A stretch of 64,000 bases of DNA, taken from an uncultured Acetatifactor sp. GTDB taxonomy: Bacteria > Bacillota > Clostridia > Lachnospirales > Lachnospiraceae. This document shows, piece by piece, positions 1-8,976 of the stretch (the stretch's first letter is position 1; each line of letters begins with the position of its first letter). Both the position numbers and the translations under genes were made by a program. Location: NCBI GenBank assembly GCA_947631615.1, contig CANRLX010000001.1, positions 1-64,000 on the forward strand. The letters run 5' to 3'. The notes below the pieces were generated by a model, which worked only from the letters and a program-made list of their open reading frames with translations, was not told the DNA's origin and searched no databases.

Positions 1-2
1 TA

Positions 3-572
3 CAGCGGAGGAGCGGACTTTGCCACGCTGTTTTGAAGGCGGACAAGGCGCTCTATTATGTGAAGCAGCAGGGCGGCGGAAGCCATTACATCCATCAGGA
101 CAGCGGTGCCGGAGAGGAGAGCAATCCCTCCAGGGTGGATCTGAACCGGCTGGTGCAGTTTATTCAAAGCGGCGGGCGGCAAGAGGACGGCGGATCCGCG
201 CTCTACCCGGAGTTTGACCGGATAGACGGCTTTATCCGGAGTAAGACCGATATCAAACGGCATCGGGTGAAGCTTCTGATGTTTACGGTCAGCACCAACG
301 AGGGGATCAAGCTGACGGTGGAGGAGCGCGAGGAGATCATGGGCTACCTGGAGCGGGCGATCCTGGAAATCCTGCTGGATAAGACGCTGTCCATACGCTA
401 CAGCAGCTCTCAGCAGCTCGTCCTGCTGATCGACGGGGAGGAGCGGCAGGAGAAAGAGCAGAGGGATCTGATCATTCGGGAATTTTACCGGATGTATGAC
501 CGCAAGGAGGTCAACGTGCACTATGATATGAGCGTGTTGAGCGCCCCTGACAAAAACGGCCTTGACAAATAA
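3..572 (+). CDS. C-terminal fragment of a GGDEF-domain (diguanylate cyclase-like) protein, 5' end outside window; probable frameshift near 31-35
   Basis: ADKALYYVKQQGGG resembles the conserved GGDEF-domain C-terminus (ADkALYxAKxxGrn); frame 1 upstream reads YSGGADFATLF then stops. Confidence 0.6.
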   Translation, partial: QRRSGLCHAVLKADKALYYVKQQGGGSHYIHQDSGAGEESNPSRVDLNRLVQFIQSGGRQEDGGSALYPEFDRIDGFIRSKTDIKRHRVKLLMFTVSTNEGIKLTVEEREEIMGYLERAILEILLDKTLSIRYSSSQQLVLLIDGEERQEKEQRDLIIREFYRMYDRKEVNVHYDMSVLSAPDKNGLDK

Positions 573-591
573 GCCTGTTATGCACTAAAAT
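562..591 (+). promoter_or_regulatory. sigma-A-type promoter for T-box-proS (TTGACA-N18-TAAAAT)
   Basis: ttgaca at 562-567, taaaat at 586-591; overlaps the stop codon of the upstream gene. Confidence 0.65.
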
Positions 592-607
592 CACATACAG
601 ATAAAGC

Positions 608-897
608 GATGAAGAGGGTTAGTACGGATGGGAGGCATCCCAGAGAGAGGACGCGGCTTTTGGGCGATGTGGCGCCGGAGCCGGGCTGAGACGTCCTCAT
701 GCGGAAGATCCGGAACCTGCCTTGGAGCTTCCGTGTGAGGGACAGTATGCTTTCCGAAATACGGCGCAGTCCAGCGTTACGGGCACAAAAGATGGGTGCG
801 TTCTTCCGTGGATGCTGTGGATGGGAGGATGCGTCAATTAGGGTGGTACCGCCGAGTTTTCGGTCCCTTGTCGGGGTCGAAGCCTCGGCGTTTTTTG
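608..897 (+). promoter_or_regulatory. T-box leader (tRNA-sensing riboswitch) upstream of proS
   Basis: AGTA and AGAGAG stem-I motifs; T-box sequence agggtggtaccgcc at 840-853; overlapping terminator gccgag...ctcggc + T6 at 851-896; located 5' of a tRNA synthetase gene. Confidence 0.9.
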
Positions 898-946
898 TTT
901 GTTGACGACATTTTAAAGGCGAAAAAGAAGAAGAAGGAGAAGAAGG

Positions 947-2380
947 ATGGCAGAGAAGAAAATGGTTGAGGCAATCACCTCCATGGAGGAGGATTTTGCC
1001 CAGTGGTACACGGATGTGGTGAAGAAGGCGGAGCTGATCGATTACACCAGCGTGAAGGGCTGCATGGTGATCAAGCCTGCGGGATACGCGCTGTGGGAGC
1101 TGATTCAAAAGCAGCTGGACGAGCGCTTCAAGGCGACCGGTGTGGAGAATGTCTACCTGCCCATGTTTATTCCGGAGTCCCTGCTCCAGAAGGAGAAGGA
1201 CCATGTGGAGGGCTTTGCCCCTGAGGTGGCGTGGGTGACTCACGGGGGACTGAATGAGCTCCAGGAGAGGCTCTGCGTGCGCCCCACCTCGGAAACGCTG
1301 TTCTGCGATTTCTATAAAAACGACATACAGTCCTATCGGGATCTGCCCAAGGTATACAACCAGTGGTGCTCCGTGGTGCGCTGGGAGAAGGAGACCAGAC
1401 CCTTCCTGCGCTCCAGAGAGTTTTTGTGGCAGGAGGGGCACACCGCCCACGCCACGGCCGAGGAGGCGGAGGAGCGCACCATCCGGATGCTGAATGTGTA
1501 TGCGGACTTCTGTGAGGAGGTCCTGGCGATCCCTGTGATTCGCGGTCAAAAGACGGACAAGGAGAAGTTTGCGGGGGCCGCCGCCACCTACACCATCGAG
1601 GCGCTGATGCACGACGGTAAGGCGCTTCAGTCCGGCACCAGCCATAACTTCGGCGACGGCTTCGCGAGGGCGTTTGGCATCCAGTTTGCGGACAAGGACA
1701 ACACGCTGAAATATGTCTACCAGACCTCCTGGGGAATGTCCACCCGCATCATCGGCGGCATTATCATGGTGCACGGAGACAATGACGGCCTGGTGCTGCC
1801 GCCCAGAGTGGCTCCTGTCCAGGTCTGCATCCTACCGATCCAGCAGAAGAAGGAGGGGATCCTGGATAAGGCATACGAGCTGAGAGATCGGCTTGCCGGA
1901 GCGTTCCGCGTGAAGGTGGACGACTCCGACAAGACGCCCGGCTATAAATTCTCCGAGGCGGAGATGAGAGGCTATCCGGTCCGCGTGGAGATCGGCCCCA
2001 AGGATATGGAAGCCGGAAGGTGCATCGTCTGCCGCCGTGACACCCGAGAGAAGATCGAGGTGGAGCTGGAGAATCTGGAGGCGAGGATCGGAGAGATCCT
2101 TGAGACCATGCAGCGGGAAATGCTGGAGAGAGCCCGGGCGCACAGGGATCGAAACACCTTTACCGCCGCCAACATGGAAGAGTTTGAGAAGCTCTTTCGG
2201 GAAAAGACCGGCTTCGTAAAGGCGATGTGGTGCGGCGATCAGGCGTGCGAGGACGAGATCAAGGAAAAGCTCGGCGTCACCAGCCGCTGTATGCCGTTTC
2301 AACAGGAGCACATTTCCGACACCTGTGTCTGTTGTGGAAAGCCGGCCAAGAAGATGGTTTACTGGGGGAAAGCATATTAA
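947..2380 (+). CDS. proS: prolyl-tRNA synthetase, archaeal/eukaryotic-like type
   Basis: 477-aa [22 protein letters not shown]..., RPTSET, C-terminal VYWGKAY. Confidence 0.95.
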   Translation: MAEKKMVEAITSMEEDFAQWYTDVVKKAELIDYTSVKGCMVIKPAGYALWELIQKQLDERFKATGVENVYLPMFIPESLLQKEKDHVEGFAPEVAWVTHGGLNELQERLCVRPTSETLFCDFYKNDIQSYRDLPKVYNQWCSVVRWEKETRPFLRSREFLWQEGHTAHATAEEAEERTIRMLNVYADFCEEVLAIPVIRGQKTDKEKFAGAAATYTIEALMHDGKALQSGTSHNFGDGFARAFGIQFADKDNTLKYVYQTSWGMSTRIIGGIIMVHGDNDGLVLPPRVAPVQVCILPIQQKKEGILDKAYELRDRLAGAFRVKVDDSDKTPGYKFSEAEMRGYPVRVEIGPKDMEAGRCIVCRRDTREKIEVELENLEARIGEILETMQREMLERARAHRDRNTFTAANMEEFEKLFREKTGFVKAMWCGDQACEDEIKEKLGVTSRCMPFQQEHISDTCVCCGKPAKKMVYWGKAY

Positions 2381-2419
2381 GACCTGCGGGGGCAGGAGAG
2401 AAAGAAGGAGTGATACACC

Positions 2420-3250
2420 ATGATTCATCTCACCTATCAGATACAGGTCAAGGGCTCCCTTCCGGAGGCGAAGCTTGTGACCTACATCCAGGACTATTCG
2501 GACGCTATGAAAATGCAGAAAAGGCCGTTGATCCTGATCTGCCCCGGGGGAGGATATCAGTATACCTCGGATCGGGAATCGGAGTCCATCGCCCTACAGT
2601 TTTTGGCGATGGGCTATCACGCGGCGGTGCTGCGCTATTCCTGCGCGCCGGCGAAATACCCGACGTCGCTTTTGGAGCTTGCCAGCGCTATGCTGTTGAT
2701 CCGCGGCAACGCAGAGGAGTGGCACGTGGATGCGGAGAGGATCGTCGTGCAGGGGTGCTCCGCCGGAGGGCATCTGGCGGCCAGCCTGGGAATATTCTGG
2801 GACGAGGAGTTTCTGGCGCACGAGCTGGGGCTGGAGGGGCCCGACCATGAGATCCTGCGTCCGGCGGGAATGATCCTGTGCTACCCCGTGATCACCTCGG
2901 GGGAATTTGCCCACAGGGGCTCCTTCCAAAATCTCCTGGGCGACCGAGAGGAGGAGCTTGCGGAAAAATTGTCCCTGGAGAAACAGGTTTCGGAAAAGAC
3001 GCCCAGGGCTTTTATCTGGCACACCTTTGCGGACGGCTCCGTGCCGGTGGAAAATTCCCTTCTGTTAGTGGGCGCTATGAGAAGGGCGGGAATCCCCACG
3101 GAGTTTCATATGTACCCCGTAGGGGGGCACGGTCTGGCCCTTGCCACCCGCCTGACGGAGACCAGCGACGGCCGGCATGTACAGGAGGAATGTGCCTCGT
3201 GGGTGGGGCTGGCAGAGACCTGGCTGAAGCATTTGTTTGCGGAAGGGTAA
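2420..3250 (+). CDS. alpha/beta hydrolase (acetyl-esterase/lipase-like)
   Basis: LILICPGGGYQYTS and GCSAGGHLAASLG nucleophile elbow; C-terminal GGHGLAL. Confidence 0.85.
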   Translation: MIHLTYQIQVKGSLPEAKLVTYIQDYSDAMKMQKRPLILICPGGGYQYTSDRESESIALQFLAMGYHAAVLRYSCAPAKYPTSLLELASAMLLIRGNAEEWHVDAERIVVQGCSAGGHLAASLGIFWDEEFLAHELGLEGPDHEILRPAGMILCYPVITSGEFAHRGSFQNLLGDREEELAEKLSLEKQVSEKTPRAFIWHTFADGSVPVENSLLLVGAMRRAGIPTEFHMYPVGGHGLALATRLTETSDGRHVQEECASWVGLAETWLKHLFAEG

Positions 3251-3261
3251 TCGGGCATAAG

Positions 3262-3287
3262 ACAGCGGGGGCGTTCCCCGCTGTTTT
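3262..3287 (+). terminator. intrinsic terminator after the hydrolase gene
   Basis: acagcgggg/ccccgctgt hairpin followed by T-rich sequence. Confidence 0.65.
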
Positions 3288-3397
3288 CAGTTTATAGTTT
3301 TTTTAGGAGTTTTCCAGCAGTTTATCATTTTTTTTTGCGCGGAAGTGTTTTATAATAGAATAGCCTGATTTTAGGAAAAACTCGAACAGGAAGGAAA

Positions 3398-4864
3398 ATG
3401 AGAATGCTTGGATTAAGAAAAAGAAACTGCGGTATGGGACTGGCGTTCTTATTAGGGGGAAGTATTGCGCTGGCCGGATGCGGAAGCGGGGAAGCGGGTC
3501 AGACGGCGTCACAGGCGGTCGTTGTCGATCTGCAGGAGGCGCAGGCGGGAAGCCTGACTCTGCAAAACAGCTTTGTGGGATCGATCTCTCCACAGGAGCA
3601 GGTGTATGTGATCCCTTTTGCGTCCGGTACGGTGACGGAGGTAAATTATAATGTGGGCGATTGGGTCAATGCGGGCGATGTGCTGTTTCGGATCGACGAC
3701 GCGGCGGCCCGGCTGCAGCTGGAGCAGGCTCAGCTGAGCGCTGTCAGTGCACAGCAGCAGGTGAATATGGCCACCGGAAGCCAGCAGGACTCCACGGACC
3801 TGCAGCTGGAAAGCGCCATCGTGCAGGCCCAGAGCGGGTACGAGCAGGCACAGATCGCCTACTATCAGGTGAGCAGTGCGTACGACGATCTGGAGGATGC
3901 GGTGACGAAGTTTGAGGACACCGTGAACCAATACAAGGAAGCTCTTCAGAGCGGAAATCCCATTGCCATTGGGCAGATCGAGGCCGCTCTGCTCCCTGTG
4001 ATCAACAGCACAAGGGATAAGGAGGATCAGGTCTCCGGAGGCGATGCCGGAAGCGTTCTTATGGCCGCCCAGAGCTCGCTGGCAAGTATGCAGTCTCAGC
4101 GGGACACGCTGCACGATTCCCTGCTCCAGGCGGAATCGGCATATCGGGCGGCGGAGTCCGGTTTAAATATCGCCAAGGAGTCCAGGGATCTGACCCAGGG
4201 GGAGATACGAAAAGATTCCAACGCGCAGGCAAAAACCAGCCTGTCGATGGCGCAGCTGGGAGTGGACAGCGCCGAGCTGGCACTGTCCTACTACACGGTG
4301 AAGGCGCCGATCTCCGGCGTGGTCCAGAGCCGGAGCGTGGAGGTGAACGGGCTTGCCGGCAGCAGCAGTCCGGCGTTTACCATCGCCAATGAGAACAGCA
4401 TGACGGTTACCTTCTCGGTCAGCGAGGCGGTGAAAAACACTCTGCAGGCGGGAGATAAGGTCACGGTGGAGCGAAACGGAACCGAATACGAGGGCCGTAT
4501 CACGGAGGTGGGCGTTGCCGTCAATCAGACCACCGGCCTCTTCCAGGTGAAGGCCAATGTGGCCGCGGGGGAGGATGCCCTTCCAAACGGCGTATCGGTG
4601 AAGGTCACCGCCGACACCTACTCGGAGTCCAATGTGATCGTGATCCCCTACGACGCGGTGTACTACGACAACAATTCCGCCTACGTGTATTTGGAGGTAG
4701 ACGGCAAGGCGGTCAAGACCTATATTGTCACGGGCATTTTTGACGATACCAATATCACGGTCACGGAGGGGATCTCCCAGGGAGATATGGTGATCACCAG
4801 CTGGTCCCCCAGACTGTTGGACGGCGTGGAGGTAACCGCTTCCGACAGCCTGGCGCGGGAGTAA
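3398..4864 (+). CDS. RND efflux periplasmic adaptor (HlyD/MFP family) lipoprotein
   Basis: lipobox LAGC; long coiled-coil region; barrel-sandwich motifs; directly upstream of an RND permease. Confidence 0.9.
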   Translation: MRMLGLRKRNCGMGLAFLLGGSIALAGCGSGEAGQTASQAVVVDLQEAQAGSLTLQNSFVGSISPQEQVYVIPFASGTVTEVNYNVGDWVNAGDVLFRIDDAAARLQLEQAQLSAVSAQQQVNMATGSQQDSTDLQLESAIVQAQSGYEQAQIAYYQVSSAYDDLEDAVTKFEDTVNQYKEALQSGNPIAIGQIEAALLPVINSTRDKEDQVSGGDAGSVLMAAQSSLASMQSQRDTLHDSLLQAESAYRAAESGLNIAKESRDLTQGEIRKDSNAQAKTSLSMAQLGVDSAELALSYYTVKAPISGVVQSRSVEVNGLAGSSSPAFTIANENSMTVTFSVSEAVKNTLQAGDKVTVERNGTEYEGRITEVGVAVNQTTGLFQVKANVAAGEDALPNGVSVKVTADTYSESNVIVIPYDAVYYDNNSAYVYLEVDGKAVKTYIVTGIFDDTNITVTEGISQGDMVITSWSPRLLDGVEVTASDSLARE

Positions 4865-4876
4865 GGAGGCGGACGG

Positions 4877-7800
4877 ATGAATTTGACTAGACTGGCCTTA
4901 AAGCGTCCGGTGTCCTGTTTCCTGGTGATCCTGGCGCTGGCGGTGTTCGGTATATCTTCTGTTTTTGGCTTTCGTCTGGAGCTGACTCCGGACATTGAGA
5001 TGCCGATGCTGATCGTGATGTCCACGTACCCCGGCGCGGATCCGGAGAGCGTGGAGGAACTGGTGGCATCCGTGATCGAGGACGCGGGTTCCTCCTTGAG
5101 CGGCGTGGAGTCTGTGACCTCCATGTCCTCCGAGAATTACTGCCTCGTTCTGTTTACATATGAGTACGGCGTGGATATCGCCGAGTGCCACAATGATTTG
5201 CGGGCGGCTATGGAGATGGCGGCGCTGAGCCTGCCGGAGGATGCCACGGAGCCTACGATCATTGAGATGAACATGAACAGCGTCCCCATTATCAACATAT
5301 CCGCCATTGAGACGGGGGATGTGGATCTTTTGAAGATTGTGAATGAGTCCGTGGTGCCGGAGCTGGAGTCTCTGGCCGGCGTGGCGCAGGTCAGTGTCAG
5401 CGGCGGCAGCGAGGAGTATATCAAGGTCGAGCTGGACGAGACGCTGATGAGGCAGTACGGGCTGACCATGTCCTCGGTGGCACAGTTTTTGGGCGCGGTG
5501 GATTTCACCTATCCCGCGGGGAGCGTTGTCCAGGGCTCCCAGGACGTCAGTGTGGCCACCTCCATGGAGTACAATACCGTGCAGAAGCTGCGGGAGGTGC
5601 CGATTATGACGGGCACGGGCAGCGTGATCACCCTGCAGGATGTGGCGAACGTCACCCTGGCCTCCGGGGAGGCGGACGGCGTCAGCCGCTACAATGGGCA
5701 GGAAAACGTCAGCATAAGCCTCTTAAATAAAAGCAGTTACGGCACGGTGAACGTGTGTCGGGATGTAAAGAAAACGCTGGAGGAGATCCAGAGGGAAAAT
5801 CCGGCCATCGCATTTGACGTCACCTACGACGCGAGCGAATCCATCCTGGCTTCTTTGTCCTCCGTAGCGCAGACACTTGCGCTGGGCGTGGTGCTGACCA
5901 TGCTGGTACTGTTTGTGTTTTTTGGCGATCTTCGGGCGAGCCTGATTGTGGGCGCGTCCATGCCGATCTCCCTGTTTTTGACCCTGATCCTGATGAGCTT
6001 CATGGGCTTCTCCATGAATATCGTGACGCTGGGTTCCCTGGTCATTGCCATCGGCATGATGGTGGACTCCTCCATCGTGGTGATCGAGAGCTGCTTCCGA
6101 AAGCATACGGGAACGGTGGATTTCCGCGAGGCCGCTTTTAAGGGGACGCGGGAGGTGACCGCTTCCATCGTGGCATCCACCATTACGACCGTGGTGGTAT
6201 ATCTGCCTCTGGCAGTGATGAACGGCTTGTCGGGGCAGTTGTTCTCCCAGCTGGGTTTTACCATTGTGTTTGCTATGCTGGCCTCCCTGATCGTGGCTAT
6301 GATGCTGGTTCCGCTGTTTTTCAGTATTTTCCGGCCGGTGGCAAAGGAGAATCTTCCGATCGACCGGCTTCTTGGGTGGGTGACGGCAGGATACCGCAGA
6401 CTTCTGCGAAAGCTGCTGCACAGGCGCGGCGCCGTGGTGCTTTCCGCCGTGGGTATCGTGGCGGTCTCTTTGCTGTTGGCGTCCACGCTGAATATGGAGC
6501 TTATGCCGTCCTCCGACGAGGGCATGGTGTCGGTGTCGGTGAGCTTTCGCTCCGGAACCAGCCTGCAGGCGCAGGATGAGGCGATCCGGACCTGGGAGCA
6601 GATTGCCAGGGAGGATGAGAACGTGGAGAGCTATACCGTTTCGATCGGCGGTTCGGGCGGCATGTTGATGGGCGGATCCGGCGCGACGCTGACCGCCACC
6701 TTAAAGGATGATCGGGAGCTTTCCACCGCGCAGATGGTGGACCGTTGGAATGAGATCGCCGCAGCGATGACCAACATGGATATCACCGTATCCTCCACCG
6801 GCAGCAGCATGAGCAGTATGATGAGCACGGACAGCTATGAGGTGGATCTGCAGGGCGACGATATGGCGCTTCTGCGGCAGGTGGCGTATACGCTGCAGGC
6901 GGAGCTGGCCAAGGTGGACGGCGTAGTGAAGGTAGACAATTCCCTCGCCAATTCCAGCACGATGGCGAAGGTGGTGGTGGATCCTCTGAAATCGATGCAG
7001 GTGGGACTGACGCCCATTCAGGTGGGAATGGAGATCAGCAATGTGCTGAGCGGCGTAAGCCCCCTTACGATCACAAACCAGGGCTCCGAGTACGAGGTGC
7101 GTCTGGAGTACCCCGAGGGGAGCTATGACGATCTGAATAAGCTGATGGACATGGGATTTACGACGGCGTTTAACACGACGGTGCCGCTTCGGGATATCGC
7201 CGAGATCCAATATGTGGAGAGCCAGGAGACGATCACGAAGCAGGACGGACTGTACCAGGTGAGCCTGACGGCGACGCTGAGCTCTGACAAGATCTTTGAG
7301 GCCCAGGACGGAATCAACGCGCTGGTGGACGGATATGCGTTCCCCGAGGGAGTGTCTACGGCGGACAATATGATGGTCAGCATGATGACGGAGGAGTTCA
7401 CCAGCCTTTTGCAGGCGATCCTGACAGCGGTATTTCTGGTATTTCTGGTGATGGCGATGCAGTTTGAATCGCCCAGATTTTCCATTATGGTCATGCTCTG
7501 TATTCCCTTTGCGATGATCGGTTCCTTCCTGTTTCTGGCGGTGACCAGATCCACGCTGAGCATGGTGTCCCTGATGGGCTTTTTGATGCTGATCGGCATT
7601 GTGGTGAACAACGGCATCCTCTTTGTGGATTCCACCAATATGCTGCGGCAGGAGATGCCTGTGGACGATGCGCTGATCGAGACCGGAGTCATCCGTCTCA
7701 GACCGATTTTGATGACCACCCTGACCACGATCCTCTCCATGGTGCCCATGGGCCTGGGGCTGGGAGGCGAAAACTCCCGTATGATGCAGGGTATGGCGCT

Positions 7801-7939
7801 GGTCATCATCGGAGGGTTGATCGCCTCCACCTTCCTGACCCTGATCCTGATCCCCACCTTCTATCTGATCCTGGATAAGAAGGAGAGAATGAGCAGAAGG
7901 TCGGTGCGGAAGCGCGCGGGCAAAAACGACGGAAATTGA
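4877..7939 (+). CDS. efflux RND transporter permease (AcrB-like superfamily)
   Basis: 1020 aa; RND motifs FFGDLRASLIVGASMPIS, TLGSLVIAIGMMVDSSIVVIE, MGFLMLIGIVVNNGILFVD. Confidence 0.93.
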   Translation: MNLTRLALKRPVSCFLVILALAVFGISSVFGFRLELTPDIEMPMLIVMSTYPGADPESVEELVASVIEDAGSSLSGVESVTSMSSENYCLVLFTYEYGVDIAECHNDLRAAMEMAALSLPEDATEPTIIEMNMNSVPIINISAIETGDVDLLKIVNESVVPELESLAGVAQVSVSGGSEEYIKVELDETLMRQYGLTMSSVAQFLGAVDFTYPAGSVVQGSQDVSVATSMEYNTVQKLREVPIMTGTGSVITLQDVANVTLASGEADGVSRYNGQENVSISLLNKSSYGTVNVCRDVKKTLEEIQRENPAIAFDVTYDASESILASLSSVAQTLALGVVLTMLVLFVFFGDLRASLIVGASMPISLFLTLILMSFMGFSMNIVTLGSLVIAIGMMVDSSIVVIESCFRKHTGTVDFREAAFKGTREVTASIVASTITTVVVYLPLAVMNGLSGQLFSQLGFTIVFAMLASLIVAMMLVPLFFSIFRPVAKENLPIDRLLGWVTAGYRRLLRKLLHRRGAVVLSAVGIVAVSLLLASTLNMELMPSSDEGMVSVSVSFRSGTSLQAQDEAIRTWEQIAREDENVESYTVSIGGSGGMLMGGSGATLTATLKDDRELSTAQMVDRWNEIAAAMTNMDITVSSTGSSMSSMMSTDSYEVDLQGDDMALLRQVAYTLQAELAKVDGVVKVDNSLANSSTMAKVVVDPLKSMQVGLTPIQVGMEISNVLSGVSPLTITNQGSEYEVRLEYPEGSYDDLNKLMDMGFTTAFNTTVPLRDIAEIQYVESQETITKQDGLYQVSLTATLSSDKIFEAQDGINALVDGYAFPEGVSTADNMMVSMMTEEFTSLLQAILTAVFLVFLVMAMQFESPRFSIMVMLCIPFAMIGSFLFLAVTRSTLSMVSLMGFLMLIGIVVNNGILFVDSTNMLRQEMPVDDALIETGVIRLRPILMTTLTTILSMVPMGLGLGGENSRMMQGMALVIIGGLIASTFLTLILIPTFYLILDKKERMSRRSVRKRAGKNDGN

Positions 7940-7990
7940 TCCTGTAGGTGATACGCCGGACAGAGCGATACAGATTCTGAGGATGGTCAA

Positions 7991-8965
7991 ATGAATTACA
8001 TTGTGTTAGATTTGGAATGGAATCAGAGCAATACCGGAAAAGAGAAGGAGGTTGACGAGCTGCCCTTTGAGATCATTGAGATCGGCGCGATCAAGCTCAG
8101 CGAGGAATGTAAGATGATGGGGGAGTTCAGCGAGCTGGTGAAGCCCCAGGTGTATCGGAAGATGCACCGGGTCACCAGCCAGCTGATCCATATGCAGATG
8201 CAGGAGCTGGAGCGGGGCAGGCCGTTTCCGGAGGTGGAGGAACGCTTTTTGGAATGGTGCGGCGAGGACTACCTGTTCTGCACCTGGGGGACGCTCGATC
8301 TGACGGAGCTGCAACGCAACATACGGTTTTACCGGATGGAGCCTCTGGCCGGCAAGCCGATCCCCTTTCTGGACGTCCAAAAGCTGTTCAGCATTGCCTA
8401 CGAGGACCGAAAGAGCAGGCGGGCGCTGGAGTATGCGATCGACTTTCTGCACATCGAGAAGGATATCCCCTTTCATCGGGCCTTCAGCGATGCCTACTAC
8501 ACGGCCAAGGTGCTGACGGTTTTAAAGCGGGATAAGCCCCAGGTGTTTTCCAACGTGTCCTACGACCTTTTCCATCCGCCGAAATGCCGTGAGGACGAGG
8601 TCAGGGTGCAGTTTGACACCTATGCGAAATATATTTCTCGAGAATTTAAGAACAAGACGGAGGCGTTTTCCGACCGGGAGGTGGTTTCCAGCAAATGTTA
8701 TCTTTGCCGATGCAATCTGAAAAAGAAGGTCAAATGGTTTACGCCGAACGGAAGGCACTACTACTGTGTGGCGTACTGTGACAGGCACGGTTACCTGAAG
8801 GGAAAGGTGCGGGTGCGCAAAACGGAGGACGATCGGGTGTACATTGTCAAGACCACCAAGCTGATTTCGGAGGAGGACGCCAGGGAGATAGAACAGCGCA
8901 GGCTCCATGCCAGGGAGCTGCGAAGGCGGAGGAAGAAAGCAAAAGACACCGAGGGAACGGCGTAG
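7991..8965 (+). CDS. DEDDh-family 3'-5' exonuclease
   Basis: IVLDLEWNQ..., FEIIEIGAIKL, HRAFSDAYYTAKV. Confidence 0.8.
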   Translation: MNYIVLDLEWNQSNTGKEKEVDELPFEIIEIGAIKLSEECKMMGEFSELVKPQVYRKMHRVTSQLIHMQMQELERGRPFPEVEERFLEWCGEDYLFCTWGTLDLTELQRNIRFYRMEPLAGKPIPFLDVQKLFSIAYEDRKSRRALEYAIDFLHIEKDIPFHRAFSDAYYTAKVLTVLKRDKPQVFSNVSYDLFHPPKCREDEVRVQFDTYAKYISREFKNKTEAFSDREVVSSKCYLCRCNLKKKVKWFTPNGRHYYCVAYCDRHGYLKGKVRVRKTEDDRVYIVKTTKLISEEDAREIEQRRLHARELRRRRKKAKDTEGTA

Positions 8966-8976
8966 CTTCGCTTTTC

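Noticed and set aside
699-905. 68-aa plus-strand ORF in the proS leader
   Set aside because: Lies inside the T-box leader; explained by RNA structure.
578-1774. 398-aa minus-strand ORF
   Set aside because: Antisense to the T-box and proS; composition is typical of a spurious antisense frame in a GC-rich gene.
6701-7990. 429-aa minus-strand ORF (His/Gln/Arg-rich)
   Set aside because: Antisense shadow of the RND permease.
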